A stretch of 64,000 nt of DNA, taken from positions 18,087,453 to 18,151,452 of the forward strand of contig OZ024861.1 of assembly GCA_964017155.1 (NCBI GenBank), written 5' to 3'. The stretch is from Oasisia sp. SBJ-2009. Lineage: Eukaryota; Annelida; Polychaeta; Sabellida; Siboglinidae. Below the pieces are notes generated by a model that was given only the letters and a program-made list of their open reading frames with translations, did not search any database and had not been told where the DNA came from. Shown piece after piece: positions 31,557 through 44,136 of the stretch (positions are counted from its first letter, which is position 1; each line of letters begins with the position of its first letter). Made by a program: the position numbers and the translations under genes.

Positions 31557-32784
31557 GTGACAGCAAACACAGAACGACTATCACAACAAACATGGCAGAA
31601 CCATCACAGCAAAAACAACATGACCATCACAACAAACGCAGCGCAACCATCGCAGCAAACACACCACAACAGTCACAGCAAACACAGCACAACCATCACA
31701 GCAAACACACCACAACCATCACAGCAAACACAGCACAACCATCACAGCAAACACAGCACAACCATCACAGCAAACACAACACAACCATCACAACAAACAC
31801 ACCACAACCATCACAACAAACACACCACAACCATCACAGCAAACACACCACAACCATCACAGCAAACACACCACAACCATCACAGCAAACACAGCACAAC
31901 CATCACAGCAAACACACCACAACCATCACAGCAAACACACCACAACCATCACAGCAAACACAGCACAACCATCACAGCAAACACACCACAACCATCACAG
32001 CAAACACACCACAACCATCACAGCAAACACAGCACAACCATCACAGCAAACACAGCACAACCATCACAGCAAACACAACACAACCATCACAACAAACACA
32101 CCACATCCATCACAACAAACACACCACAACCATCACAGCAAACACACCACAACCATCACAGCAAACACCCCACAACCATCACAGCAAACACACCACAACC
32201 ATCACAACACAACCATCACAGCAAACACACCACAACCATCACAGCAAACACACGACAACCATCATAGCAAACACACCACAACCATCACAACACAACCATC
32301 ACAGCAAACACACCACAACCATCACAGCAAACACAGCACAACCATCACAGCAAACACAGCACAACCATCACAGCAAACACAACACAACCATCACAACAAA
32401 CACACCACATCCATCACAACAAACACACCACAACCATCACAGCAAACACACCACAACCATCACAGCAAACACAGCACAACCATCACAGCAAACACAGCAC
32501 AACCATCACAGCAAACACAACACAACCATCACAACAAACACACCACAACCATCACAGCAAACACACCACAACCATCACAGCAAACACACCACAACCATCA
32601 CAGCAAACACACCACAACCATCACAACACAACCATCACAGCAAACACACCACAACCATCACAGCAAACACACGACAACCATCACAGCAAACACAACACAA
32701 CAATCACAACAAACACGCACAACCATCACAGCAAACACAGCATAACCATCACAGCAAACACAGCACAACCATCACAGCATAACC
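31557..32784. repeat. A2/C fusion block (1,228 bp), cycle II
   Basis: The anchor and head are class A2 (ATGGCAG, CAACAAACACACC near 31810). From about 31.85 kb it continues as a C block: CATCC near 32104, CACCCCAC near 32167, and a D1-like end. It is 299 bp (13 monomers) longer than a 929-bp C block. Part of the excess is a three-monomer repeat at about 31860-32060. Confidence 0.84.
31860..32065. repeat. 69-bp trimer expansion, copy 1
   Basis: Three successive 69-bp trimers are present, each made of monomers ending CC, CC, GC (…CACACC, …CACACC, …CACAGC). Outside this place and the copy at about 35724-35929 I do not see this order run three times in a row. It is a short higher-order repeat that expanded recently. 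Confidence 0.78.
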
Positions 32785-35420
32785 GTGACAGCAAACACAG
32801 CACGACTATCACAACAAACATGGCACAACCATCACAGCAAAAACAACATGACCATCACAACAAACGCAGCGCAACCATCGCAGCAAACACACCACAACAG
32901 TCACAGCAAACACAGCACAACCATCACAGCAAACACAGCACAACCGTCACAGCAAACACAGCACAACCATCACAGCAAACACAGTATAACCATCACAGCA
33001 AGCATAGCACAACCATCACAGCAAACACACCACAACCATCACAGCAAACACACCACAACCATCACAGCAAACACACCACAACCATCACAGCAAACACAGC
33101 ACAACCATCACAGCAAACACAGCACAACCATCACAGCAAACACAACACAACCATCACAACAAACACACCACAACCATCACAGCAAACACACCACAACCAT
33201 CACAGCAAGCACACCACAACCATCACAGCAAACACACCACAACCATCACAACACAACCATCACAGCAAACACACCACAACCATCACAGCAAACACACGAC
33301 AACCATCACAACACAACCATCACAGCAAACACACCACAACCATCACAGCAAACACAGCACAACCATCACAGCAAACACAGCACAACCATCACAGCACAAC
33401 CATCACAGCAAACACAGCACAACCATCACAGCAAACACAGCACAACCATCACAGCAAACACAACACCACAACCACCACAGCAAACACACCACAACCATCA
33501 CAGCAAACACACCACAACCATCACAACACAACCATCACAGCAAACACACCACAACCATTACAGCAAACACAGCACAACCATCACAGCACAACCATCACAG
33601 CAAACACACCACAACCATCACAGCAAACACAGCACAACCATCACAGCAAACACAGCACAACCATCACAGCAAACACAGCATAACCATCACATGGCACAAC
33701 CATCACAGCAAAAACAACATGACCATCACACCAAACGCAGCGCAACCATCGCAGCAAACACACCACAACAGTCACAGCAAACACAGTATAACCATCACAG
33801 CAAGCATAGCACAACCATCACAGCAAACACACCACAACCATCACAGCAAACACACCACAACCATCACAGCAAACACACCACAACCATCACAGCAAACACA
33901 GCACAACCATCACAGCAAACACAGCACAACCATCACAGCAAACACAACACAACCATCACAACAAACACACCACAACCATCACAGCAAACACACCACAACC
34001 ATCACAGCAAACACACCACAACCATCACAGCAAACACACCACAACCATCACAACACAACCATCACAGCAAACACACCACAACCATCACAGCAAACACACG
34101 ACAACCATCACAGCAAACACACCACAACCATCACAACACAACCATCACAGCAAACACACCACAACCATCACAGCAAACACAGCACAACCATCACAGCAAA
34201 CACAGCACAATCATCACAGCACAACCATCACAGCAAACACAGCACAACCATCACAGCAAACACAGCACAACCATCACAGCAAACACAACACCACAACCAC
34301 CACAGCAAACACACCACAACCATCACAGCAAACACACCACAGCCATCACAACACAACCAACACAGCAAACACACCACAACCATTACAGCAAACACAGCAC
34401 AACCATCACAGCACAACCATCACAGCAAACACACCACAACCATCACAGCAAACACAGCATAACCATCACAGCAAACACAGCACAACCATCACAGCAAACA
34501 CAGCACAACCATCACAGCAAACACAACACAACCATCACAGCAAACACAGCATAACCATCACAGCAAACACAGCGCAACCATCACAGCAAACACAGCACAA
34601 CAATCACAGCAAACACAGCACAACCATCACAGCAAACACAACACAACCATCACAGTAAACACAGCACAACCATCACAGCAAACACAGCACAACCATCACA
34701 GCAAACACAGCACAACCATCACAGCAAACACAGCATAACCATCACAGCAAACACAGCGCAACCATCACAGCAAACACAGCATAACCATCACCGCAAACAC
34801 AGCACAACCATCACAGCAAACACAACACAACCATCACAGCAAACACAGCATAACCATCACAGCAAACACAGCGCAACCATCACAGCAAACACAGCACAAC
34901 AATCACAGCAAACACAGCACAACCATCACAGCAAACACAGCACAACCACCACAGCAAACACAACACAACCATCACAGCAAACACAGCATAACCATCACAG
35001 CAAACACAGCGCAACCATCACAGCAAACACAGCACAACAATCACAGCAAACACAGCGCAACCATCACAGCAAACACAGAACAACAATCACAGCAAACACA
35101 GTACAACCATCACAGCAAACACAACACAACCATCACAGCAAACACAGCACAACCATCACAGCAAACACAGCACAACCATCACAGCAAACACAGCACAACC
35201 ATCACAGCAAACACAGCATAACCATCACAGCAAACACAGCGCAACCATCACAGCAAACACACCACAACCATCACAGCAAGCACAACACAACCATCACAGC
35301 AAACACAGCACAACCATCACAACAAACACAACACAACAATCACAACAAACACGCGCAACCATCACAGCAAACACAGCATAACCATCACAGCAAACACAGC
35401 ACAACCATCACAGCATAACC
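32785..35420. repeat. D2 block running into truncated E (2,636 bp), cycle II
   Basis: It has the same structure and length as 19373-22008. A private change CAACCAACACAGC near 34357 replaces CCATCACAGC. It is shared only with the next copy, 3,864 bp downstream, and dates that duplication as later than the split from the 19-22 kb copy. Confidence 0.87.
33678..33742. repeat. Truncated E anchor, copy 2
   Basis: The CATCAC/ATGGCAC junction has its ATG at 33691, 906 bp after the D anchor, exactly as in copies 1 and 3. The breakpoint is therefore shared by descent. Confidence 0.85.
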
Positions 35421-36648
35421 GTGACAGCAAACACAGAACGACTATCACAACAAACATGGCACAACCATCACATCAAAAACAACATGACCATCACAACAAA
35501 CGCAGCGCAACCATCGCAGCAAACACACCACAACAGTCACAGCAAACACAGCACAACCATCACAGCAAACACACCACAACCATCACAGCAAACACAGCAC
35601 AACCATCACAGCAAACACAGCACAACCATCACAGCAAACACAACACAACCATCACAACAAACACACCACATCCATCACAACAAACACACCACAACCATCA
35701 CAGCAAACACACCACAACCATCACAGCAAACACACCACAACCATCACAGCAAACACAGCACAACCATCACAGCAAACACACCACAACCATCACAGCAAAC
35801 ACACCACAACCATCACAGCAAACACAGCACAACCATCACAGCAAACACACCACAACCATCACAGCAAACACACCACAACCATCACAGCAAACACAGCACA
35901 ACCATCACAGCAAACACAGCACAACCATCACAGCAAACACAACACAACCATCACAACAAACACACCACATCCATCACAACAAACACACCACAACCATCAC
36001 AGCAAACACACCACAACCATCACAGCAAACACCCCACAACCATCACAGCAAACACACCACAACCATCACAACACAACCATCACAGCAAACACACCACAAC
36101 CATCACAGCAAACACACGACAACCATCATAGCAAACACACCACAACCATCACAACACAACCATCACAGCAAACACACCACAACCATCACAGCAAACACAG
36201 CACAACCATCACAGCAAACACAGCACAACCATCACAGCAAACACAACACAACCATCACAACAAACACACCACATCCATCACAACAAACACACCACAACCA
36301 TCACAGCAAACACACCACAACCATCACAGCAAACACAGCACAACCATCACAGCAAACACAGCACAACCATCACAGCAAACACAACACAACCATCACAACA
36401 AACACACCACAACCATCACAGCAAACACACCACAACCATCACAGCAAACACACCACAACCATCACAGCAAACACACCACAACCATCACAACACAACCATC
36501 ACAGCAAACACACCACAACCATCACAGCAAACACACGACAACCATCACAGCAAACACAACACAACAATCACAACAAACACGCACAACCATCACAGCAAAC
36601 ACAGCATAACCATCACAGCAAACACAGCACAACCATCACAGCATAACC
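35421..36648. repeat. C block, extended (1,228 bp)
   Basis: The class C anchor with CACATCAAAA is followed by CATCC near 35670, then by the same trimer expansion and tail as in the 31557 block. Its head is class C while the 31557 head is class A2. The left edge of the 3,864-bp duplication therefore falls after the anchor, near 31.85 and 35.7 kb. Confidence 0.85.
35724..35929. repeat. 69-bp trimer expansion, copy 2
   Basis: This is the downstream copy of the CC-CC-GC trimer run, at offset 3,864 from the first. It was carried along by the larger duplication. Confidence 0.78.
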
Positions 36649-39284
36649 GTGACAGCAAACACAGCACGACTATCACAACAAACATGGCACAACCATCACA
36701 GCAAAAACAACATGACCATCACAACAAACGCAGCGCAACCATCGCAGCAAACACACCACAACAGTCACAGCAAACACAGCACAACCATCACAGCAAACAC
36801 AGCACAACCGTCACAGCAAACACAGCACAACCATCACAGCAAACACAGTATAACCATCACAGCAAGCATAGCACAACCATCACAGCAAACACACCACAAC
36901 CATCACAGCAAACACACCACAACCATCACAGCAAACACACCACAACCATCACAGCAAACACAGCACAACCATCACAGCAAACACAGCACAACCATCACAG
37001 CAAACACAACACAACCATCACAACAAACACACCACAACCATCACAGCAAACACACCACAACCATCACAGCAAGCACACCACAACCATCACAGCAAACACA
37101 CCACAACCATCACAACACAACCATCACAGCAAACACACCACAACCATCACAGCAAACACACGACAACCATCACAACACAACCATCACAGCAAACACACCA
37201 CAACCATCACAGCAAACACAGCACAACCATCACAGCAAACACAGCACAACCATCACAGCACAACCATCACAGCAAACACAGCACAACCATCACAGCAAAC
37301 ACAGCACAACCATCACAGCAAACACAACACCACAACCACCACAGCAAACACACCACAACCATCACAGCAAACACACCACAACCATCACAACACAACCATC
37401 ACAGCAAACACACCACAACCATTACAGCAAACACAGCACAACCATCACAGCACAACCATCACAGCAAACACACCACAACCATCACAGCAAACACAGCACA
37501 ACCATCACAGCAAACACAGCACAACCATCACAGCAAACACAGCATAACCATCACATGGCACAACCATCACAGCAAAAACAACATGACCATCACACCAAAC
37601 GCAGCGCAACCATCGCAGCAAACACACCACAACAGTCACAGCAAACACAGTATAACCATCACAGCAAGCATAGCACAACCATCACAGCAAACACACCACA
37701 ACCATCACAGCAAACACACCACAACCATCACAGCAAACACACCACAACCATCACAGCAAACACAGCACAACCATCACAGCAAACACAGCACAACCATCAC
37801 AGCAAACACAACACAACCATCACAACAAACACACCACAACCATCACAGCAAACACACCACAACCATCACAGCAAACACACCACAACCATCACAGCAAACA
37901 CACCACAACCATCACAACACAACCATCACAGCAAACACACCACAACCATCACAGCAAACACACGACAACCATCACAGCAAACACACCACAACCATCACAA
38001 CACAACCATCACAGCAAACACACCACAACCATCACAGCAAACACAGCACAACCATCACAGCAAACACAGCACAATCATCACAGCACAACCATCACAGCAA
38101 ACACAGCACAACCATCACAGCAAACACAGCACAACCATCACAGCAAACACAACACCACAACCACCACAGCAAACACACCACAACCATCACAGCAAACACA
38201 CCACAGCCATCACAACACAACCAACACAGCAAACACACCACAACCATTACAGCAAACACAGCACAACCATCACAGCACAACCATCACAGCAAACACACCA
38301 CAACCATCACAGCAAACACAGCATAACCATCACAGCAAACACAGCACAACCATCACAGCAAACACAGCACAACCATCACAGCAAACACAACACAACCATC
38401 ACAGCAAACACAGCATAACCATCACAGCAAACACAGCGCAACCATCACAGCAAACACAGCACAACAATCACAGCAAACACAGCACAACCATCACAGCAAA
38501 CACAACACAACCATCACAGTAAACACAGCACAACCATCACAGCAAACACAGCACAACCATCACAGCAAACACAGCACAACCATCACAGCAAACACAGCAT
38601 AACCATCACAGCAAACACAGCGCAACCATCACAGCAAACACAGCATAACCATCACCGCAAACACAGCACAACCATCACAGCAAACACAACACAACCATCA
38701 CAGCAAACACAGCATAACCATCACAGCAAACACAGCGCAACCATCACAGCAAACACAGCACAACAATCACAGCAAACACAGCACAACCATCACAGCAAAC
38801 ACAGCACAACCACCACAGCAAACACAACACAACCATCACAGCAAACACAGCATAACCATCACAGCAAACACAGCGCAACCATCACAGCAAACACAGCACA
38901 ACAATCACAGCAAACACAGCGCAACCATCACAGCAAACACAGAACAACAATCACAGCAAACACAGTACAACCATCACAGCAAACACAACACAACCATCAC
39001 AGCAAACACAGCACAACCATCACAGCAAACACAGCACAACCATCACAGCAAACACAGCACAACCATCACAGCAAACACAGCATAACCATCACAGCAAACA
39101 CAGCGCAACCATCACAGCAAACACACCACAACCATCACAGGAAGCACAACACAACCATCACAGCAAACACAGCACAACCATCACAACAAACACAACACAA
39201 CAATCACAACAAACACGCGCAACCATCACAGCAAACACAGCATAACCATCACAGCAAACACAGCACAACCATCACAGCATAACC
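36649..39284. repeat. D2 block running into truncated E (2,636 bp), cycle II second copy
   Basis: It matches 32785-35420 at offset 3,864, including the CAACCAACACAGC change near 38221 and the same truncated anchor. A private CAGGAAGCAC (normally CAGCAAGCAC) is at 39141. Confidence 0.88.
37542..37606. repeat. Truncated E anchor, copy 3
   Basis: The junction CATCACATGGCAC has its ATG at 37555, 906 bp after the D anchor at 36649. Confidence 0.85.
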
Positions 39285-40153
39285 GTGACAGCAAACACAG
39301 AACGACTATCACAACAAACATGGCACAACCATCACATCAAAAACAACATGACCATCACAACAAACGCAGCGCAACCATCGCAGCAAACACACCACAACAG
39401 TCACAGCAAACACAGCACAACCATCACAGCAAACACACCACAACCATCACAGCAAACACAGCACAACCATCACAGCAAACACAGCACAACCATCACAGCA
39501 AACACAACACAACCATCACAACAAACACACCACATCCATCACAACAAACACACCACAACCATCACAGCAAACACACCACAACCATCACAGCAAACACCCC
39601 ACAACCATCACAGCAAACACACCACAACCATCACAACACAACCATCACAGCAAACACACCACAACCATCACAGCAAACACACGACAACCATCATAGCAAA
39701 CACACCACAACCATCACAGCAAACACAGCACAACCATCACAGCAAACACAACACAACCATCACAACAAACACACCACATCCATCACAACAAACACACCAC
39801 AACCATCACAGCAAACACACCACAACCATCACAGCAAACACAGCACAACCATCACAGCAAACACAGCACAACCATCACAGCAAACACAACACAACCATCA
39901 CAACAAACACACCACAACCATCACAGCAAACACACCACAACCATCACAGCAAACACACCACAACCATCACAGCAAACACACCACAACCATCACAACACAA
40001 CCATCACAGCAAACACACCACAACCATCACAGCAAACACACGACAACCATCACAGCAAACACAACACAACAATCACAACAAACACGCACAACCATCACAG
40101 CAAACACAGCATAACCATCACAGCAAACACAGCACAACCATCACAGCATAACC
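39285..40153. repeat. C block, shortened (869 bp)
   Basis: The class C anchor and head are present. It is 60 bp shorter than the 929-bp C blocks, equal to two 23-bp monomers and one 14-bp monomer. The loss lies near 39710, after CATCATAGC and CACCACAACC. From about 39.8 kb its tail matches the tail of the D1 block before 51237. Confidence 0.85.
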
Positions 40154-41137
40154 GTGACAGCAAACACAGCACGACTATCACAACAAACATGGCACAACCA
40201 TCACAGCAAAAACAACATGACCATCACAACAAACGCAGCGCAACCATCGCAGCAAACACACCACAACAGTCACAGCAAACACAGCACAACCATCACAGCA
40301 AACACAGCACAACCGTCACAGCAAACACAGCACAACCATCACAGCAAACACAGTATAACCATCACAGCAAGCATAGCACAACCATCACAGCAAACACACC
40401 ACAACCATCACAGCAAACACACCACAACCATCACAGCAAACACACCACAACCATCACAGCAAACACAGCACAACCATCAGAGCAAACACAGCACAACCAT
40501 CACAGCAAACACAACACAACCATCACAACAAACACACCACAACCATCACAGCAAACACACCACACCCATCACAGCAAGCACACCACAACCATCATAGCAA
40601 TCACACCACAACCATCACAACACAACCATCACAGCAAACACACCACAACCATCACAGCAAACACACGACAACCATCACAACACAACCATCACAGCAAACA
40701 CACCACAACCATCACAGCAAACACAGCACAACCATCACAGCAAACACAGCACAACCATCACAGCACAACCATCACAGCAAACACAGCACAACCATCACAG
40801 CAAACACAGCACAACCATCACAGCAAACACAACACCACAACCACCACAGCAAACACACCACAACCATCACAGCAAACACACCACAACCATCACAACACAA
40901 CCATCACAGCAAACACACCACAACCATTACAGCAAACACAGCACAACCATCACAGCACAACCATCACAGCAAACACACCACAACCATCACAGCAAACACA
41001 GCACAACCATCACAGCAAACACAGCACAACCATCACAGCAAACACAGCATAACCATCACAGCAAACACAGCGCAACCATCACAGCAAACACAGCATAACC
41101 ATCACAGCAAACACAGCACAACCATCACAGCATAACC
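40154..41137. repeat. D2 block (984 bp), end of cycle II
   Basis: The class D anchor is present. Private changes CATCAGAGC near 40475, CACCACACCC near 40558 and CATCATAGCAATCAC near 40592 recur only in the D2 block at 51237, at offset 11,083. They are absent from the D2 block at 62323. Confidence 0.9.
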
Positions 41138-42426
41138 GTGACAGCAAACACAGCACGACTATCACAACAAACATGGCACAACCATCACAGCAAAAACAAC
41201 ATGACCATCACACCAAACGCAGCGCAACCATCGCAGCAAACACACCACAACAGTCACAGCAAACACAGTATAACCATCACAGCAAGCATAGCACAACCAT
41301 CACAGCAAACACACCACAACCATCACAGCAAACACACCACAACCATCACAGCAAACACACCACAACCATCACAGCAAACACAGCACAACCATCACAGCAA
41401 ACACAGCACAACCATCACAGCAAACACAACACAACCATCACAACAAACACACCACAACCATCACAGCAAACACACCACAACCATCACAGCAAACACACCA
41501 CAACCATCACAGCAAACACACCACAACCATCACAACACAACCATCACAGCAAACACACCACAACCATCACAGCAAACACACGACAACCATCACAGCAAAC
41601 ACACCACAACCATCACAACACAACCATCACAGCAAACACACCACAACCATCACAGCAAACACAGCACAACCATCACAGCAAACACAGCACAACCATCACA
41701 GCAAACACAGCACAACCATCACAGCAAACACAACACCACAACCACCACAGCAAACACACCACAACCATCACAGCAAACACACCACAGCCATCACAACACA
41801 ACCATCACAGCAAACACCGCAACCATTACAGCAAACACAGCACAACCATCACAGCACAACCATCACAGCAAACACACCACAACCATCACAGCAAACACAG
41901 CACAACCATCACAGCAAACACAGCACAACCATCACAGCAAACACAGCACAACCACCACAGCAAACACAACACAACCATCACAGCAAACACAGCATAACCA
42001 TCACAGCAAACACAGCGCAACCATCACAGCAAACACAGCACAACAATCACAGCGAACACAGCGCAACCATCACAGCAAACACAGAACAACAATCACAGCA
42101 AACACAGCACAACCATCACAGCAAACACAACACAACCATCACAGCAAACACCGCACAACCATCACAGCAAACACAGCACAACCATCACAGCAAACACAGC
42201 ACAACCATCACATCAAACACAGCATAACCATCACAGCAAACACAGCGCAACCATCACAGCAAACACACCACAACCATCACAGCAAGCACAACACAACCAT
42301 CACAGCAAACACAGCACAACCATCACAACAAACACAACACAACAATCACAACAAACACGCGCAACCATCACAGCAAACACAGCATAACCATCACAGCAAA
42401 CACAGCACAACCATCACAGCATAACC
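41138..42426. repeat. E block (1,289 bp), end of cycle II
   Basis: The class E anchor is intact with a standard tail. AGCGAACAC near 42051 and CATCACATCAAACAC near 42207 are shared with the E block at 52221 but not with the one at 23922. Confidence 0.9.
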
Positions 42427-44136
42427 GTGACAGCAAACACAGAACGACTATCACAACAAACATGGCACAACCATCTCAGCAAAAACAACATGACCATCAC
42501 AACAAACGCAGCGCAACCATCGCAGCAAACACACCACAACAGTCACAGCAAACACAGCACAACCATCACAGCAAACACACCACAACCATCACAGCAAACA
42601 CAGCACAACCATCACAGCAAACACAGCACAACCATCACAGCAAACACAACACAACCATCACAACAAACACACCACATCCATCACAACAAACACACCACAA
42701 CCATCACAGCAAACACACCACAACCATCACAGCAAACACCCCACAACCATCACAGCAAACACACCACAACCATCACAACACAACCATCACAGCAAACACA
42801 CCACAACCATCACAGCAAACACACGACAACCATCATAGCAAACACACCACAACCATCACAACACAACCATCACAGCAAACACACCACAACCATCACAGCA
42901 AACACAGCACAACCATCACAGCACAACCATCACAGCAAACACAGCACAATCATCACAGCACAACCATCACAGCAAACACAGCACAACCATCACAGCAAAC
43001 ACAGCACAACCATCACAGCAAACACAACACCACAACCACCACAGCAAACACACCACTACCATCACAGCAAACACACCACAGCCATCACAACACAACCATC
43101 ACAGCAAACACACCACAACCATTACAGCAAACACAGCACAACCATCACAGCACAACCATCACAGCAAACACACCACAACCATCACAGCAAACACAGCACA
43201 ACCATCACAGCAAACACAGCACAACCATCACAGCAAACACAGCACAACCATCACAGCAAACACAACACAACCATCACAGCAAACACAGCATAACCATCAC
43301 AGCAAACACAGCGCAACCATCACAGCAAACACAGCACAACAATCACAGCAAACACAGCACAACCATCACAGCAAACACAACACAACCATCACAGTAAACA
43401 CAGCACAACCATCACAGCAAACATAGCACAACCATCACAGCAAACACAGCACAACTATCACAGCAAACACAGCGCAACCATCACAGCAAACACAGCATAA
43501 CCATCACCGCAAACACAGCACAACCATCACAGCAAACACAACACAACCATCACAGCAAACACAGCATAACCATCACAGCAAACACAGCGCAACCATCACA
43601 GCAAACACAGCACAACAATCACAGCAAACACAGCACAACCATCACAGCAAACACAGCACAACCATCACAGCAAACACAACACAACCATCACAGCAAACAC
43701 AGCATAACCATCACAGCAAACACAGCGCAACCATCACAGCAAACACAGCACAACAATCACAGCAAACACAGCGCAACCATCACAGCAAACACAGAACAAC
43801 AATCACAGCAAACACAGCACAACCATCACAGCAAACACAACACAACCATCACAGCAAACACAGCACAACCATCACAGCAAACACAGCACAACCATCACAG
43901 CAAACACAGCACAACCATCACAGCAAACACAGCATAACCATCACAGCAAACACAGCGCAACCATCACAGCAAACACACCACAACCATCACAGCAAGCACA
44001 ACACAACCATCACAGCAAACACAGCACAACCATCACAACAAACACAACACAACAATCACAACAAACACGCACAACCATCACAGCAAACACAGCATAACCA
44101 TCACAGCAAACACAGCACAACCATCACAGCATAACC
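42427..44136. repeat. B1 block (1,710 bp), cycle III
   Basis: The class B anchor carries a CATCTCAGC change near 42473, shared only with the B1 block at 53510. The B1-specific AAACATAGC is near 43428. Confidence 0.9.

Larger units (their letters stand above)
31850..35713. repeat. 3,864-bp tandem duplication, left copy (approximate edges)
   Basis: The unit holds an extended C tail, a D2 block, a truncated E and the following C head. The trimer expansion, the truncated anchor and CAACCAACACAGC near 34357 all recur 3,864 bp downstream. The edges are uncertain by roughly 100 bp because the flanks are repetitive. Confidence 0.8.
35714..39577. repeat. 3,864-bp tandem duplication, right copy (approximate edges)
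   Basis: This is the downstream copy of the same unit. The C block at 39285 lacks the trimer expansion, so the copy must end soon after its head, near 39.5-39.6 kb. Confidence 0.8.

Noticed and set aside
34228..34416. Minus-strand 62-codon frame rich in Cys, Val and Gly, and its copy at 38092-38280
   Set aside because: The reverse strand normally meets TGA from TGTGATGG every 69 bp. Here one T-to-A change (CCAACACAGC near 34357 and 38221) removes that stop and opens the frame by chance.
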